Assembly (NCBI GenBank): GCA_017516445.1
Contig: JAFXCZ010000001.1
Coordinates: 1 to 64,000, forward strand
Origin: Clostridia bacterium
GTDB lineage: Bacteria > Bacillota > Clostridia > Oscillospirales > Acutalibacteraceae
Direction of reading: 5' to 3'
DNA length: 64,000 nucleotides
The translations under genes and the position numbers were made by a program. The stretch's first letter is position 1. Each line of letters opens with the position of its first letter. The notes beneath the pieces were generated by a model. It was not told the origin of the DNA. It saw only the letters and a list, made by a program, of their open reading frames with translations, and did not search any database. Of this stretch, positions 42,084-50,535 are shown one piece after another.

Positions 42084-43725
42084 AGAGAGTTTCTACCGTG
42101 AGTTTTGATTCCTTTTTCCCCGTTTCAGAATTTGTTATGATTTTCTCATATACAAAAATTGTTGAAACAAACGAATCCATAATTTCCTTATTAAGTTCAG
42201 TGAGTTTTTTATGTTTAATCAAACTTTTAACTACAGGGTTGTTTAAAACTTGTTTAGGGTCTTTTGCTAATTTTTCTTCGCCCTTTTTGAGTTCTTCCTC
42301 AAGTTTATATATTTCCTGATAATTTTCATCAATAATGGCTTGAATATCCTCGCGTTCTCTTTGTCTTTCAGGGTGTTCCCAAAGTCGAGCTAGTGATATA
42401 TTTAGACCTTTATTATCTGTTTCTAGAGATTTAATTTTACTTTTTATTTCGGCAATGCGCAACTCGATGCCGGATGTTTTTGTTTTCACTTGCTGATTTT
42501 TTCGCTCATTAATCGCCTTATTCAAATCTTTGTATTTTTTTAGTTGTTCATTGAGCTTCAACAGTATATGTTCTGCCAGTACATTTTCGTTTATGGAATG
42601 GGCTGTGCAGATTTTTTTATTATCACCATTGGATTTATAAGAACGGCAAACATACCTGGTGCTTATATTGCCTTTGTATTTGGTCTGAATTTTAGCCATT
42701 GCTCTTTTGCATTCGCCGCATTTCAGATGCCCTGCAAAAATTGATACATTCTGCGTAAAGTCAATATCTCGGGTAGACTTTTTTAATTGTTCCTGAACTT
42801 TATTAAATGTTTCTTTATCAATAATGGCTTCGTGACAATCTTTAGCAAATATCCAATCTTCAGGGTTGTACTGTGTGGGCATTCTTTTGGGCTTGAATTT
42901 ACTATGGTTGGTTTTGTGTTGAACAAGGTCACCACAATAAACACGGTTTTGTAATATTCGCTGCACTGTGGAATATGTCCAGCTATTAGTGGATTCTAAT
43001 TTTTTATAGTTTTGATAATTAGCGCCTTGTTGTTGCTTATAAACAGAAGGACAAACAATTTCCAAATCATTTAACTTTTTTGCAATGGTGTTTTTGCCTG
43101 TTCCATTTAAAAATTCCCCGAATATAAATTCTATTACATAACGAACATTTTCATCCACTATCAAATGGTTCTTATTTTCAGGGTCGCGGATGTATCCGTA
43201 GCTTGGAAAAGCGCCAAGGAATTGTCCTTTTTCTCCTCTGATTTTAAAGGTTGCAATTAAGTTTTTGGATAAGCGCCTAGAGTAATCCTCGTTCATTACA
43301 TTTTTAAAAACAGTTTCGGTATCATAAGCTCCGTCTCGTTGAGTGTCCACATTATCAAAGAGGGCGATAAAGCGTGTTTGATATTCCTGAAATACATTTT
43401 GAATGTAGTCTCCGGCTTGCAGATAGTTTCTGGCAAAGCGGGATAAATCTTTAACGATAACACAATTTATGACGCCTGCTTTGATGTCCTTTATCATTTC
43501 CATAAATTGTGGGCGTTCAATATCATTGGTGCCTGAAACACCGTCGTCAATATACTCTCTGTAAAATTTGAACTCGTCACTATGCGCGTCTAAATGTTCA
43601 TGCAAAATGATTTTCTGGTTTTCGATACTTTCGGAAAAACGCTCTCTGCCTTTGCGTTCATCCGCCTTGGAAAGTCTGATATATAGAGCCGTATTATATA
43701 TTTTTTGTTCTTTTTTCTTTAGCAT
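42061..43725 (-). CDS. large serine recombinase (site-specific integrase)
   Basis: A 554-residue serine recombinase. The N-terminal resolvase domain has the catalytic Ser in YIRLSKADER and the SRFARNYLQAGDYIQ motif. A recombinase domain follows (FPSYGYIRDPENKNHLIVDE, EIVCPSVYK), then a zinc ribbon (CGEC...C...C near residues 335-375) and a long coiled coil before the C-terminus, the full architecture of large serine integrases. The start at 43725 (MLKKKEQKIY) follows GGAGGTG. The gene abuts the pdaB break, the usual place for the enzyme that made the junction and can reverse it. Confidence 0.95.
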   Translation of the reverse strand: MLKKKEQKIYNTALYIRLSKADERKGRERFSESIENQKIILHEHLDAHSDEFKFYREYIDDGVSGTNDIERPQFMEMIKDIKAGVINCVIVKDLSRFARNYLQAGDYIQNVFQEYQTRFIALFDNVDTQRDGAYDTETVFKNVMNEDYSRRLSKNLIATFKIRGEKGQFLGAFPSYGYIRDPENKNHLIVDENVRYVIEFIFGEFLNGTGKNTIAKKLNDLEIVCPSVYKQQQGANYQNYKKLESTNSWTYSTVQRILQNRVYCGDLVQHKTNHSKFKPKRMPTQYNPEDWIFAKDCHEAIIDKETFNKVQEQLKKSTRDIDFTQNVSIFAGHLKCGECKRAMAKIQTKYKGNISTRYVCRSYKSNGDNKKICTAHSINENVLAEHILLKLNEQLKKYKDLNKAINERKNQQVKTKTSGIELRIAEIKSKIKSLETDNKGLNISLARLWEHPERQREREDIQAIIDENYQEIYKLEEELKKGEEKLAKDPKQVLNNPVVKSLIKHKKLTELNKEIMDSFVSTIFVYEKIITNSETGKKESKLTVETLFKFEKLE

Positions 43726-43757
43726 AGTGCACCTCCGAGATGTTGTTGGTATCATCA

Positions 43758-43940
43758 TTATCTATTATATATAAAACATGGTACAAAATCAATCTTTGGA
43801 AAATGAAAAAGCGATAAAAAAACAGAGGATGCCGGAGCACCCTCTGTGGTGTAGTATTTATCAAGGAGATCGTTTAGGCAATCTCCAAAAGACTTGTTTT
43901 CGTCAAAAACGTCTACGAATTCAATTGTAACCTTTTTCAT
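43758..43940 (-). CDS. small ORF upstream of the recombinase, unknown
   Basis: Sixty codons starting MKKVTIEFVDVFDENKSFG after an AAGGGTGA site. The first 35 codons look gene-like and acidic. The rest runs through a clear terminator hairpin (43821-43846) and becomes hydrophobic, so either the protein truly reads through the hairpin or the original C-terminus has been lost. No family is recognised. The position beside the integrase suggests an accessory or directionality-factor role, purely by location. Confidence 0.4.
   Translation of the reverse strand: MKKVTIEFVDVFDENKSFGDCLNDLLDKYYTTEGAPASSVFLSLFHFPKIDFVPCFIYNR
43814..43846 (-). terminator. Rho-independent terminator between the small ORF and the recombinase gene
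   Basis: On the minus strand the stem ACAGAGG/CCTCTGT encloses GTGCTCCGGCAT and is followed by T6. It would end transcripts coming from the small ORF before the integrase gene. Confidence 0.75.
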
Positions 43941-44150
43941 AGGTCAGTCACCCTTTCTAGTGAAATCAAGTATCAGATAGAAACGCCCTGTGGCGTTATG
44001 CGGTATTCAATTGTATGAATGCTAAAACATAAAAATGCGTGTCCACAGGAGCTTTGTTGAGCATCCGCGACAGCTGAAAATAAATATGTTGTTTTAACAT
44101 ACTCTTCTAATATATCTGAAAAGGTATGACTGCGGTGGGTAATAGAAAAA

Positions 44151-44711
44151 CTAACTTTTCTCTAACATTTTTACTTTCCTATAAAAAGTGGTGGGTTTCA
44201 TGTTGCCGAGGCGTTTCATCGCTTCTACCGCAGTGATGTCGCCGTTCTTCCAAATGGAAATGATTTTATTAAAGTCAGGGTGTGAAATAGGTTTCCTGTC
44301 TTTATATACACCTTTGGCTTTAGCGATAGCGATTCCTTCGGATTGACGCTGCAAAATATAATCTCTCTCAAGTTCACTAACAGCGGCAAAAACGGTTAGC
44401 ATAAATTTGCCTGCAGGTGTTGTTGTGTCAATGGATTCTTTTTTACTCACAAATTCAACCTGCTTTTTGGATAGCTGTTCGACTAAGTCTAAAAGGTCTT
44501 TTGTGTTTCGGGCAAATCTGCTTATTGATTCCACTACTACAGTGTCGCCGGTTCTGACGAACGCCATCATTTCTTTAAGTTGAGGGCGGTCTGCGCTTTT
44601 TCCGCTGATTTTATCAATATAGATTTTTTCTACATTAAGTTGTTTCATGGTTTCTTCTTGGCGAGATGTGTTCTGTTCTTCGGTACTAACTCTTACATAA
44701 CCTATTTTCAT
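44151..44711 (-). CDS. small serine recombinase (resolvase/invertase family)
   Basis: A 186-residue enzyme with MKIGYVRVSTEEQNTSRQEE (catalytic Ser at residue 9), GDTVVVESISRFARNTKDLL, the AAVSELERDYILQRQSEG helix and a C-terminal helix-turn-helix (AVEAMKRLGNMKPTTFYRKV). It is the complete architecture of Tn3-type resolvases and Hin-type invertases. It lies just downstream of an inverted-repeat region that could be its recombination site. It could resolve multimers of the circular element, or invert a local segment. Confidence 0.93.
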   Translation of the reverse strand: MKIGYVRVSTEEQNTSRQEETMKQLNVEKIYIDKISGKSADRPQLKEMMAFVRTGDTVVVESISRFARNTKDLLDLVEQLSKKQVEFVSKKESIDTTTPAGKFMLTVFAAVSELERDYILQRQSEGIAIAKAKGVYKDRKPISHPDFNKIISIWKNGDITAVEAMKRLGNMKPTTFYRKVKMLEKS

Positions 44712-44728
44712 AATTTTTCCTTTCAGTA

Positions 44729-44827
44729 TGCCAATAGGGTGTCATTTCTTTTTGGTATGTTCCAAAAAGCTAAAACCAACCTTATTGGCAAAGTTTTTTG
44801 TATTCCCATTAAGGTATACCCTAATGG
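44729..44827. promoter_or_regulatory. candidate res-type site upstream of the small resolvase
   Basis: Two dyads lie in the 244-bp gap before the resolvase gene: TGCCAATAGG (44729-44738) with CCTTATTGGCA (44780-44790), and a near-perfect 22-bp palindrome (44806-44827) with arms CCATTA/TAATGG around GGTATACC. Dimer-sized palindromes beside a resolvase gene are the expected form of its binding subsites. Confidence 0.45.
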
Positions 44828-44900
44828 TATGTATAGGGCAGTGGAGGGTGACGGTTAATGTAATATTACTATCGTATAAAAATTTAAAAGTGGCAGGGCA

Positions 44901-44936
44901 AAATAAAAAAGCAACACTTTTTGAAAGCGTTGCTTT
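44901..44936 (-). terminator. Rho-independent terminator
   Basis: The stem AAAGCAAC/GTTGCTTT with an inner CTTT/AAAG pair is followed on the minus strand by a T-rich run. It ends the unknown gene at 44956-45402. Confidence 0.75.
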
Positions 44937-44955
44937 AATTTTGGGGATTTGGTAT

Positions 44956-45402
44956 TTAGCTCACTGCATCTAAAAGCAACATTTTTAGAATCACACTGGG
45001 AACAGTAGTAGCCACTTTACTGCCGTCATTGAGCATTTCGATATTGTTCGCTGTTATTTTAAAAAACAGTAAATGATTATCATCACGACAAAGGTCTGTA
45101 TTCAACCAATAGAATTCTTTAATTTTACTTTTAATACCTAAAACTTTGCATATACCATCATATTCCTCACTTGCCTCACCTTTAAGGTATGATTGCAAAC
45201 TGATGGAGTCGGGCATCGCGGATACTAACCCCTTGCATTCTTTTTTTTCAGGGGTAAAGCAGTATCTGCTGATTTCTGAGCCGATTTTGTAATTGCCCAG
45301 TATATCATCGCCCACGCAGCTTTCGCTGAATGTGCCAAAGCAATGAATTGATTTGTCCTCGCAAACTGCGAATATTATTGTTTTTTCGTGTGTTTCTTTC
45401 AT
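44956..45402 (-). CDS. hypothetical protein of the element
   Basis: A 148-residue, mildly acidic protein with five cysteines in the first half (MKETHEKTIIFAVCEDKSIH start) and no membrane segment or recognised motif. The region GICKVLGIKSKIKEFYW and the C-terminal NNIEMLNDGSKVATTVPS look like a compact alpha/beta domain. The gene has its own terminator but a weak ribosome binding site (GAAGAGG). I do not recognise the family. Confidence 0.6.
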   Translation of the reverse strand: MKETHEKTIIFAVCEDKSIHCFGTFSESCVGDDILGNYKIGSEISRYCFTPEKKECKGLVSAMPDSISLQSYLKGEASEEYDGICKVLGIKSKIKEFYWLNTDLCRDDNHLLFFKITANNIEMLNDGSKVATTVPSVILKMLLLDAVS

Positions 45403-45609
45403 TGTAAAAAACCTCTTCTTATTAAATTCGGGAGCTTGTTCCGCACAGATTATTATATGGTTAATTGTGAAAATGGGAGGTTAATATAATGTTTTTGATT
45501 TCATATTGATTTGGGGGGTGCTCCGTTTAAGATATTATAGAATTAATTGTGGAAAAAGGAATGATAATATGGTAAAAACCACCTAATATTATAGAGCGAT
45601 TTTTGTGAT

Positions 45610-45915
45610 ATGTTTGATAATGCTCGTCAGCGAGAGAAGATGGCAGAAGAATTTTACAACAACTACAAGCGCGATATTGAGATGTATCAGAAGAGTATCC
45701 AGAAGTTTATAGACAGCGGCGGAACTTCGCCTACAGTAATAGAGCGTTGGATTAAGAAAATCAATGCACTTAATCAAAAGAAAAGTATATACGAGGATAT
45801 TCTAAGACAAAGGCTTGATAATCTTGATAAAGACTATGCCTTACTCAAAATGCAGGCACAGGAATTGATAGTAAGAAGTAATAAATCAAAAATTCAAATG
45901 CCAATAGCGGCATAA
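45610..45915 (+). CDS. small coiled-coil hypothetical protein
   Basis: A 101-residue protein, helical and highly charged: REKMAEEFYNNYKRDIEMY and NQKKSIYEDILRQRLDNL suggest two long helices, possibly a coiled coil. The start could be the ATG at 45610 or the one at 45640 (MAEEFYNN), which has a nearer GAGAGAAG site. It is the only plus-strand gene in this part of the element and ends at a terminator. Function is unknown. Confidence 0.6.
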   Translation: MFDNARQREKMAEEFYNNYKRDIEMYQKSIQKFIDSGGTSPTVIERWIKKINALNQKKSIYEDILRQRLDNLDKDYALLKMQAQELIVRSNKSKIQMPIAA

Positions 45916-45921
45916 AAATAA

Positions 45922-45956
45922 AAAGCTTCTCAGTCAAATTTGAACTGGGAAGTTTT
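45922..45956 (+). terminator. Rho-independent terminator
   Basis: The imperfect stem CTTCTCAGTCAAA/TTTGAACTGGGAAG is followed by T6, between the coiled-coil gene and the convergent GDSL gene. Confidence 0.75.
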
Positions 45957-45988
45957 TTATTTTATCTTCAATATTGAAAAAATAATAT

Positions 45989-46717
45989 TTATTGAGCTTT
46001 AAACATTGTACTACAACTTTCTATTGTGTTGATTTGTTCGTTTCCAATAATCAAATTATATAATTCGTCGCAAAATAATGTGTGCATTTCCGATACGGGA
46101 TGATTTATTCTATTAGCCAACAACATAGTGGTATCTGTTGTTTTAGAAAGTTCTTTCCATTTTGAATAGCAGTCACAAACAGTAATGTCCATTTTAGTCG
46201 CTAGTTCAATAGCAGCATATATGTATTTGTCCATTTTTCCGTTATTCTGCATTTCGGCAGTTTTTAATGCATAATCACGATAGTTTTCAGATGTATCGTC
46301 GGCAACGTAGGTATTTAACATATTGGGTGTCATAAAAATTGTTTCAGAATCAGACTGTAAGCATCTTTGGAAAATCTTTTCGAGAGATTCAATATAATCA
46401 GACAATGTGCCGTTGACATCATTTAGTCCGAAACAAACGATAATTAAATCAGGATTATGAGAGAAAACGTGATTTTCCATTCTTTCGAGTGAAGCTTTGG
46501 CGGTAGTACCCCCGATGGATGCGTTTATCATATTTACAGGCACATAGTCTCTATATTGGTTGAGCTTTTTTTTAAGAAGATTCCAATATACATTTTCGTA
46601 ATCCATATAACCCCTAACAGCACCGTGGGAAATGCTATCACCGAAAATAACTATGTTTATTGGACCATGTTTATAAAGCCCGTTGATATCTAATAACAAT
46701 TTATCTTTTACTTTCAT
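45989..46717 (-). CDS. GDSL/SGNH esterase
   Basis: A 242-residue cytoplasmic SGNH hydrolase: block I IVIFGDSISHGAVRGY carries the nucleophile Ser, ASIGGTT the Gly, FGLNDVNG the Asn, and NHPVSEMH the catalytic His region. Members remove acetyl groups from oligosaccharides, which suits the glycosidase genes that follow. The start follows TCCGGAGGA. It has its own strong promoter with a palindrome in the spacer, and is separated from the GH3 gene by a regulator remnant. Confidence 0.85.
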   Translation of the reverse strand: MKVKDKLLLDINGLYKHGPINIVIFGDSISHGAVRGYMDYENVYWNLLKKKLNQYRDYVPVNMINASIGGTTAKASLERMENHVFSHNPDLIIVCFGLNDVNGTLSDYIESLEKIFQRCLQSDSETIFMTPNMLNTYVADDTSENYRDYALKTAEMQNNGKMDKYIYAAIELATKMDITVCDCYSKWKELSKTTDTTMLLANRINHPVSEMHTLFCDELYNLIIGNEQINTIESCSTMFKAQ

Positions 46718-46797
46718 TTAAGTCCTCCGGAAAATTTGTTTATATACAAAAAAATTTAAATTACAGTATTTAAGTTATAGTAAACTCAAATATGTAG

Positions 46798-46826
46798 ATT
46801 GTAAATACTTAAGAGTATTTTGTCAA
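46798..46826 (-). promoter_or_regulatory. promoter of the GDSL esterase gene with operator-like palindrome
   Basis: On the minus strand TTGACA and TACAAT are separated by 17 bp. The spacer and flanking bases form the palindrome AAATACT-taag-AGTATTT, a likely repressor or regulator site placed between the two promoter boxes. Confidence 0.7.
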
Positions 46827-46864
46827 GAGCTATTTTGAATAAATGTAATTATTAAATATGGTAC

Positions 46865-46999
46865 TCATTCTAAATCGCGTAATTTTTTTGCATATTCTAT
46901 AGGATTTTGTCCAGTGTAATGTTTGAGCATCTTTGAAAAATGATAAATACTGTTATATCCTACACTGGTTGCTACTTGCTTGATAGAAAAGTAGTCACA
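46865..46999 (-). pseudogene. remnant of an AraC-family regulator (second HTH only)
   Basis: The reading frame ending at 46865 gives SIKQVATSVGYNSIYHFSKM, LKHYTGQNPIEY and AKKLRDLE, the second helix-turn-helix and C-terminus of an AraC/XylS regulator. Upstream (beyond 46999) the frame meets a stop, and the rest of the gene is absent. The lost regulator probably controlled the flanking esterase and GH3 genes. Confidence 0.8.
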
Positions 47000-47022
47000 T
47001 TAGATCTTATTGTCAAAATATT

Positions 47023-47044
47023 ACTGCCACAAAAATGTGGCAGT
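47023..47044 (-). terminator. terminator of the GH3 gene
   Basis: The stem ACTGCCACA/TGTGGCAGT is followed on the minus strand by AATATTTTG, 20 bp after the GH3 stop. Confidence 0.75.
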
Positions 47045-47063
47045 ATGGTTACACCAAAGGAAA

Positions 47064-49103
47064 TTATCCCATAATTTGTTCGGCATGATATGAAATTGTG
47101 TATTCACAATCAGCATCATATTCATATTCACCGCTCAAACGTATATCTTGAGAAGAGGCGCCTATCAAAATGTCGTAAGTACCAGGTTCAGTTACCCATT
47201 TATCTAATGTGGTGTTGTAGTATGCTAAATCTTCATTTTCTATATCAAATTTTATGGTGATTTCTTCGTTAGGCTTTAGTAAAGGAGTTTTCTTAAATGC
47301 AAGGAGTTCTTTTAATGGGCGAGAAAATGTTGATGCACGGTCCGAAAAATATACTTGAACAGTATCTTTTCCAGCAATATCACCCACATTTTTTATATTG
47401 CATTTTATTGTGAATCCATTATCAGTGTTTTTTATGACTAAATTGTTGTATTCGAATTTTGTATATGAAAGACCATATCCAAATGGGTACCATATTTCTT
47501 CGGGGTGAAGGTCATAGTAACGGTATCCTATACGCCATTTTTCGTCGTAACATACTTTGAAACCGTCGCCTGGCCAATCAATATCTGTTCGTGTCTTTTT
47601 AGGAAAAGTTTCTGATAATTTTCCAGATGGGTTAACTTTACCGAAAAGTACATTTGCGATTGCTGAACCAGCGGATTCACCTCCAAACCACATTTGGACA
47701 ATGGATTTTAATTTATTCTGCCATGATAAATGCAAAAATGAACCGCCTGATTGGACTACTAATGCTATATTTTGGTTTCTTGGATAAATTCTTTTAATAA
47801 AAAACTCATATAAAGGATTTAAATGTGAAGTCACTCTGTCTGAGCCTTCGGTTTCTACTGACTGTTCTCTGCCGGCGAACATAATTACTAAGTCAGCGTT
47901 TTCTATTCCAGCCAATTGAGGAAGATAATTGAACTGTGATTCTTTTGGATATTCATCAGTTTTATATAGTGGTATATAATCAACTTGAATATCATCGCCG
48001 CAGTATTCGCGTATATATTTAAGCGGACTTTCGATATTATCTTCGCCTGGGAATACTCGGGAACTGCCGTAACCGCTTATGACGGGCTTTTCTGCAAATT
48101 CTCCCACTACAGCAATTCTTTTGTATTTTTCTTTTGTGATAGGGAAAATATTATCATCGTTTTTAAGTAAAACGATAGCTTCTTCCTCGGCTTCACGACA
48201 AATTTCGTGACATTCTTTACGGCTAAAAGCATCGGTATCTTTTTTGCTATTCAAGGTAAAGTTAAGTACTCTTATTACAGCATCGTCGATTTCTTTTTCA
48301 GTGATTTCTCCGTTTGATACGCTTTCTATAAGACTAGATGCAAAAGAAGGTGTTATGGGCATAACAAGGTCAAGACCTGATTTAACAGATTTGGCTGGGT
48401 TTTTACAACAGCCCCAGTCTGACATAACAAAACCTTGATAATTCCATTCTTTTTTTAAAATATCATAGAGTTTTTTGTTTTCACTGCATAGTACAGAATT
48501 GACTTTATTTACTGCACACATTATAGAAGCGGGAGAAGAATGTTTAACAGTGTATTGGAAAGCTTTTAAATAAATCTCGCGCATAGTTCGTTCGTCTATT
48601 TCAGAGCTTATATAAAGCCGGTCGGTTTCTTGGTTATTAACTGCATAATGTTTTGCACAGGCTCCGACGCCTTTGCTTTGAAGCCCATTAATATAGGCTG
48701 AGCCAAGAATTCCTGTATGTATGGGGTCTTCGGAGAAGTATTCAAAGTTTCTGCCGCAAAGGTCGGTTCTTTTCATATTTAGACCAGGACCTAATAACAT
48801 ATCTTTATCAAATCTAATACATTCACTTGCCAACGCAGTTCCGACTTTATATATTAATTCTTCGTTCCAAGTAGCACCGAGTGCACTTGATGAAGGAAAT
48901 GAAACGGCATCAGACACATCACCTTCGATTCGTACACCATGGGGACCATCGCATAAATTTACAGCTTTAATTCCTAATCGTTTGTTTGATGCAGTCCCCA
49001 TTGCAGAGCCACCAACAAGCATAGCTGATTTTTCTTCTAATGTCATTTTTGCAACAATTTTTTTAATATCTTCCATAGAAAAACTATAAGTATTGCTTGA
49101 CAT
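47064..49103 (-). CDS. glycoside hydrolase family 3 beta-glycosidase
   Basis: A 679-residue GH3 enzyme without signal peptide, so intracellular. The barrel has the family landmarks NLCDGPHGVRIEG, GPGLNMKRTDLCGRNFEYFSEDP, KHYAVNNQETDR and the nucleophile Asp in GFVMSDWGCC. The second domain carries the acid/base region AGREQSVETEGSDR, and a fibronectin-III-like domain forms the C-terminus (about 570-670). It is slightly short for the family. It probably trims imported beta-linked gluco- or galacto-oligosaccharides. Start after GGAGG. Own promoter at 49184-49212. Confidence 0.93.
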   Translation of the reverse strand: MSSNTYSFSMEDIKKIVAKMTLEEKSAMLVGGSAMGTASNKRLGIKAVNLCDGPHGVRIEGDVSDAVSFPSSSALGATWNEELIYKVGTALASECIRFDKDMLLGPGLNMKRTDLCGRNFEYFSEDPIHTGILGSAYINGLQSKGVGACAKHYAVNNQETDRLYISSEIDERTMREIYLKAFQYTVKHSSPASIMCAVNKVNSVLCSENKKLYDILKKEWNYQGFVMSDWGCCKNPAKSVKSGLDLVMPITPSFASSLIESVSNGEITEKEIDDAVIRVLNFTLNSKKDTDAFSRKECHEICREAEEEAIVLLKNDDNIFPITKEKYKRIAVVGEFAEKPVISGYGSSRVFPGEDNIESPLKYIREYCGDDIQVDYIPLYKTDEYPKESQFNYLPQLAGIENADLVIMFAGREQSVETEGSDRVTSHLNPLYEFFIKRIYPRNQNIALVVQSGGSFLHLSWQNKLKSIVQMWFGGESAGSAIANVLFGKVNPSGKLSETFPKKTRTDIDWPGDGFKVCYDEKWRIGYRYYDLHPEEIWYPFGYGLSYTKFEYNNLVIKNTDNGFTIKCNIKNVGDIAGKDTVQVYFSDRASTFSRPLKELLAFKKTPLLKPNEEITIKFDIENEDLAYYNTTLDKWVTEPGTYDILIGASSQDIRLSGEYEYDADCEYTISYHAEQIMG

Positions 49104-49183
49104 AAAAATTCCTCCAAATCAATAAATGTGAAAAAGTTTTATAATGCTCAAATATGTTTAAATTTAAGTGTTATAGCAATTGT

Positions 49184-49212
49184 ATTTTAGTGTATTGAAA
49201 TAAAATTGTCAA
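49184..49212 (-). promoter_or_regulatory. promoter of the GH3 gene
   Basis: On the minus strand TTGACA and TAAAAT are separated by 17 bp, about 80 bp upstream of the start codon. Confidence 0.7.
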
Positions 49213-49501
49213 GTGTGTTAAATTACTATTTATATATCGTAAAAATAACAATAAATTCCATTTGGACATATTTGAAAATATGATAGAAACTTGATAAATA
49301 CAAGGGAAATTAAGATTTTTATAAGTGCTAATATATTAAAAAAAATTCTAAAATTCTATATCAATGAATGTGTTAAAGTTGTTTGTTTTTTTATGTTTCG
49401 TATTTGTAATATGATTTTAGCGTGGCGAAAATTGTCATATAATATAAAAGAGAAATTAAACCCTGAATTTAAGGTTTGTTTTTATGTGATTTTGAAAAAA
49501 G
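49213..49501. other. AT-rich divergent intergenic region
   Basis: The gap between the GH3 gene and the U32-like operon. It has a TATAAT at 49438-49443 about 60 bp before the operon start, but the matching -35 is poor, suggesting activator dependence. A short open frame here (TTG start) lacks any gene-like features. No hairpins of note. Confidence 0.4.
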
Positions 49502-50524
49502 GTGAGAACGATATTTTTTTCTGTTGGATACAATAATTTAATAAGTCGGGATTTTATTAATGAAATAGAAGTTTATAGCGATAAGATATCAGAAATTTAT
49601 TTTTCTTTTGGTGGTTTTGCAAATGGTAGAGGTAATCTATTCTCGAAAGAAAATTCTGTATTTGAAAGAGATTTAAAACAAATTGAAGATTTAAGAAAAC
49701 TAAATCAATTAGGTCTCAAATTCAATTTTCTGCTTAATGGCAACTGCTATGGAAAAGATGCTCAGGCAAGAAGCTTTTTTTGTGAAATTGGCGATACGAT
49801 AGATTATCTAAAAGAAATATGCAATGTATCTTGTGTCACAACAACATCACCGTTAATTGCAAAGTTTATAAAGCAGAATTTCGATAATCTTGAAGTCAGA
49901 GCTTCGGTAAATATGGAAATTGGTAATGCCGAGGGAATGGATTACATATCAGAGTTTTTTGACAGTTTCTATCTTAAACGAGAATATAATCGTGATATTA
50001 ATAAAATTAAATCTGCAAGGTTATGGTGTGATAATAACGGTAAAAATCTGTACGGACTTGCAAATAGCGGTTGTTTGAATTATTGTTCGGTACATAATTT
50101 TCACGATAATCTTGTGGCACACGAAAGCGAAATTTCTAAAATGGATAACGCTTATCAGTTTGAGGGGCAGTGCTGGGAATATTTAAAAAATCAAGAAAAA
50201 TGCAATAATTGGCTTAGAATTTCTAATTTTATAAGACCTGAGGATGTTCATTTATATGAGGGTTTGTTTGACGGTTTAAAACTTGCAACTCGTGTTAATA
50301 AAAATCTTTTAAAGATTGTTAAGGCTTATTGTAATGGTTCATATAACGGTGCTGTTACAGAATTGCTTGAGCCTGACCATTCAAGTGTGTTTTATCCGTG
50401 TGTAATCGACAATAAAAGTATTGCATCAGATTTTACTAATACAGTTATGAACTGTTCGAAAAATTGTAATGACTGTAAATATTGCGGAGAGGTTCAAAAA
50501 AATGCCACCGTGGTTTTAGAATAG
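49502..50524 (+). CDS. U32-like barrel protein
   Basis: A 340-residue protein resembling the short U32 family (TIM-barrel peptidase/hydroxylase-like). FSVGYNNLISRDFINEIEVY opens the fold, LKFNFLLNGNCYG and VRASVNMEIGNAEGMDYI follow, and a Cys-rich segment NSGCLNYCSVHNFHD parallels the Cys cluster of U32 proteins. A second cluster (CSKNCNDCKYC) is at the C-terminus. The likely start is GTG at 49502, overlapping its own AAAAGGTG site, so the start is uncertain. It is the first gene of an operon with three iron-sulfur reductase-like proteins. Confidence 0.65.
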   Translation: MRTIFFSVGYNNLISRDFINEIEVYSDKISEIYFSFGGFANGRGNLFSKENSVFERDLKQIEDLRKLNQLGLKFNFLLNGNCYGKDAQARSFFCEIGDTIDYLKEICNVSCVTTTSPLIAKFIKQNFDNLEVRASVNMEIGNAEGMDYISEFFDSFYLKREYNRDINKIKSARLWCDNNGKNLYGLANSGCLNYCSVHNFHDNLVAHESEISKMDNAYQFEGQCWEYLKNQEKCNNWLRISNFIRPEDVHLYEGLFDGLKLATRVNKNLLKIVKAYCNGSYNGAVTELLEPDHSSVFYPCVIDNKSIASDFTNTVMNCSKNCNDCKYCGEVQKNATVVLE

Positions 50525-50535
50525 GAGAGATATTT

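Noticed and set aside
49291..49536. 81-codon ORF in the GH3/U32-like gap
   Set aside because: It starts with TTG without a ribosome binding site, overlaps the U32-like gene and looks like translated A+T-rich spacer.
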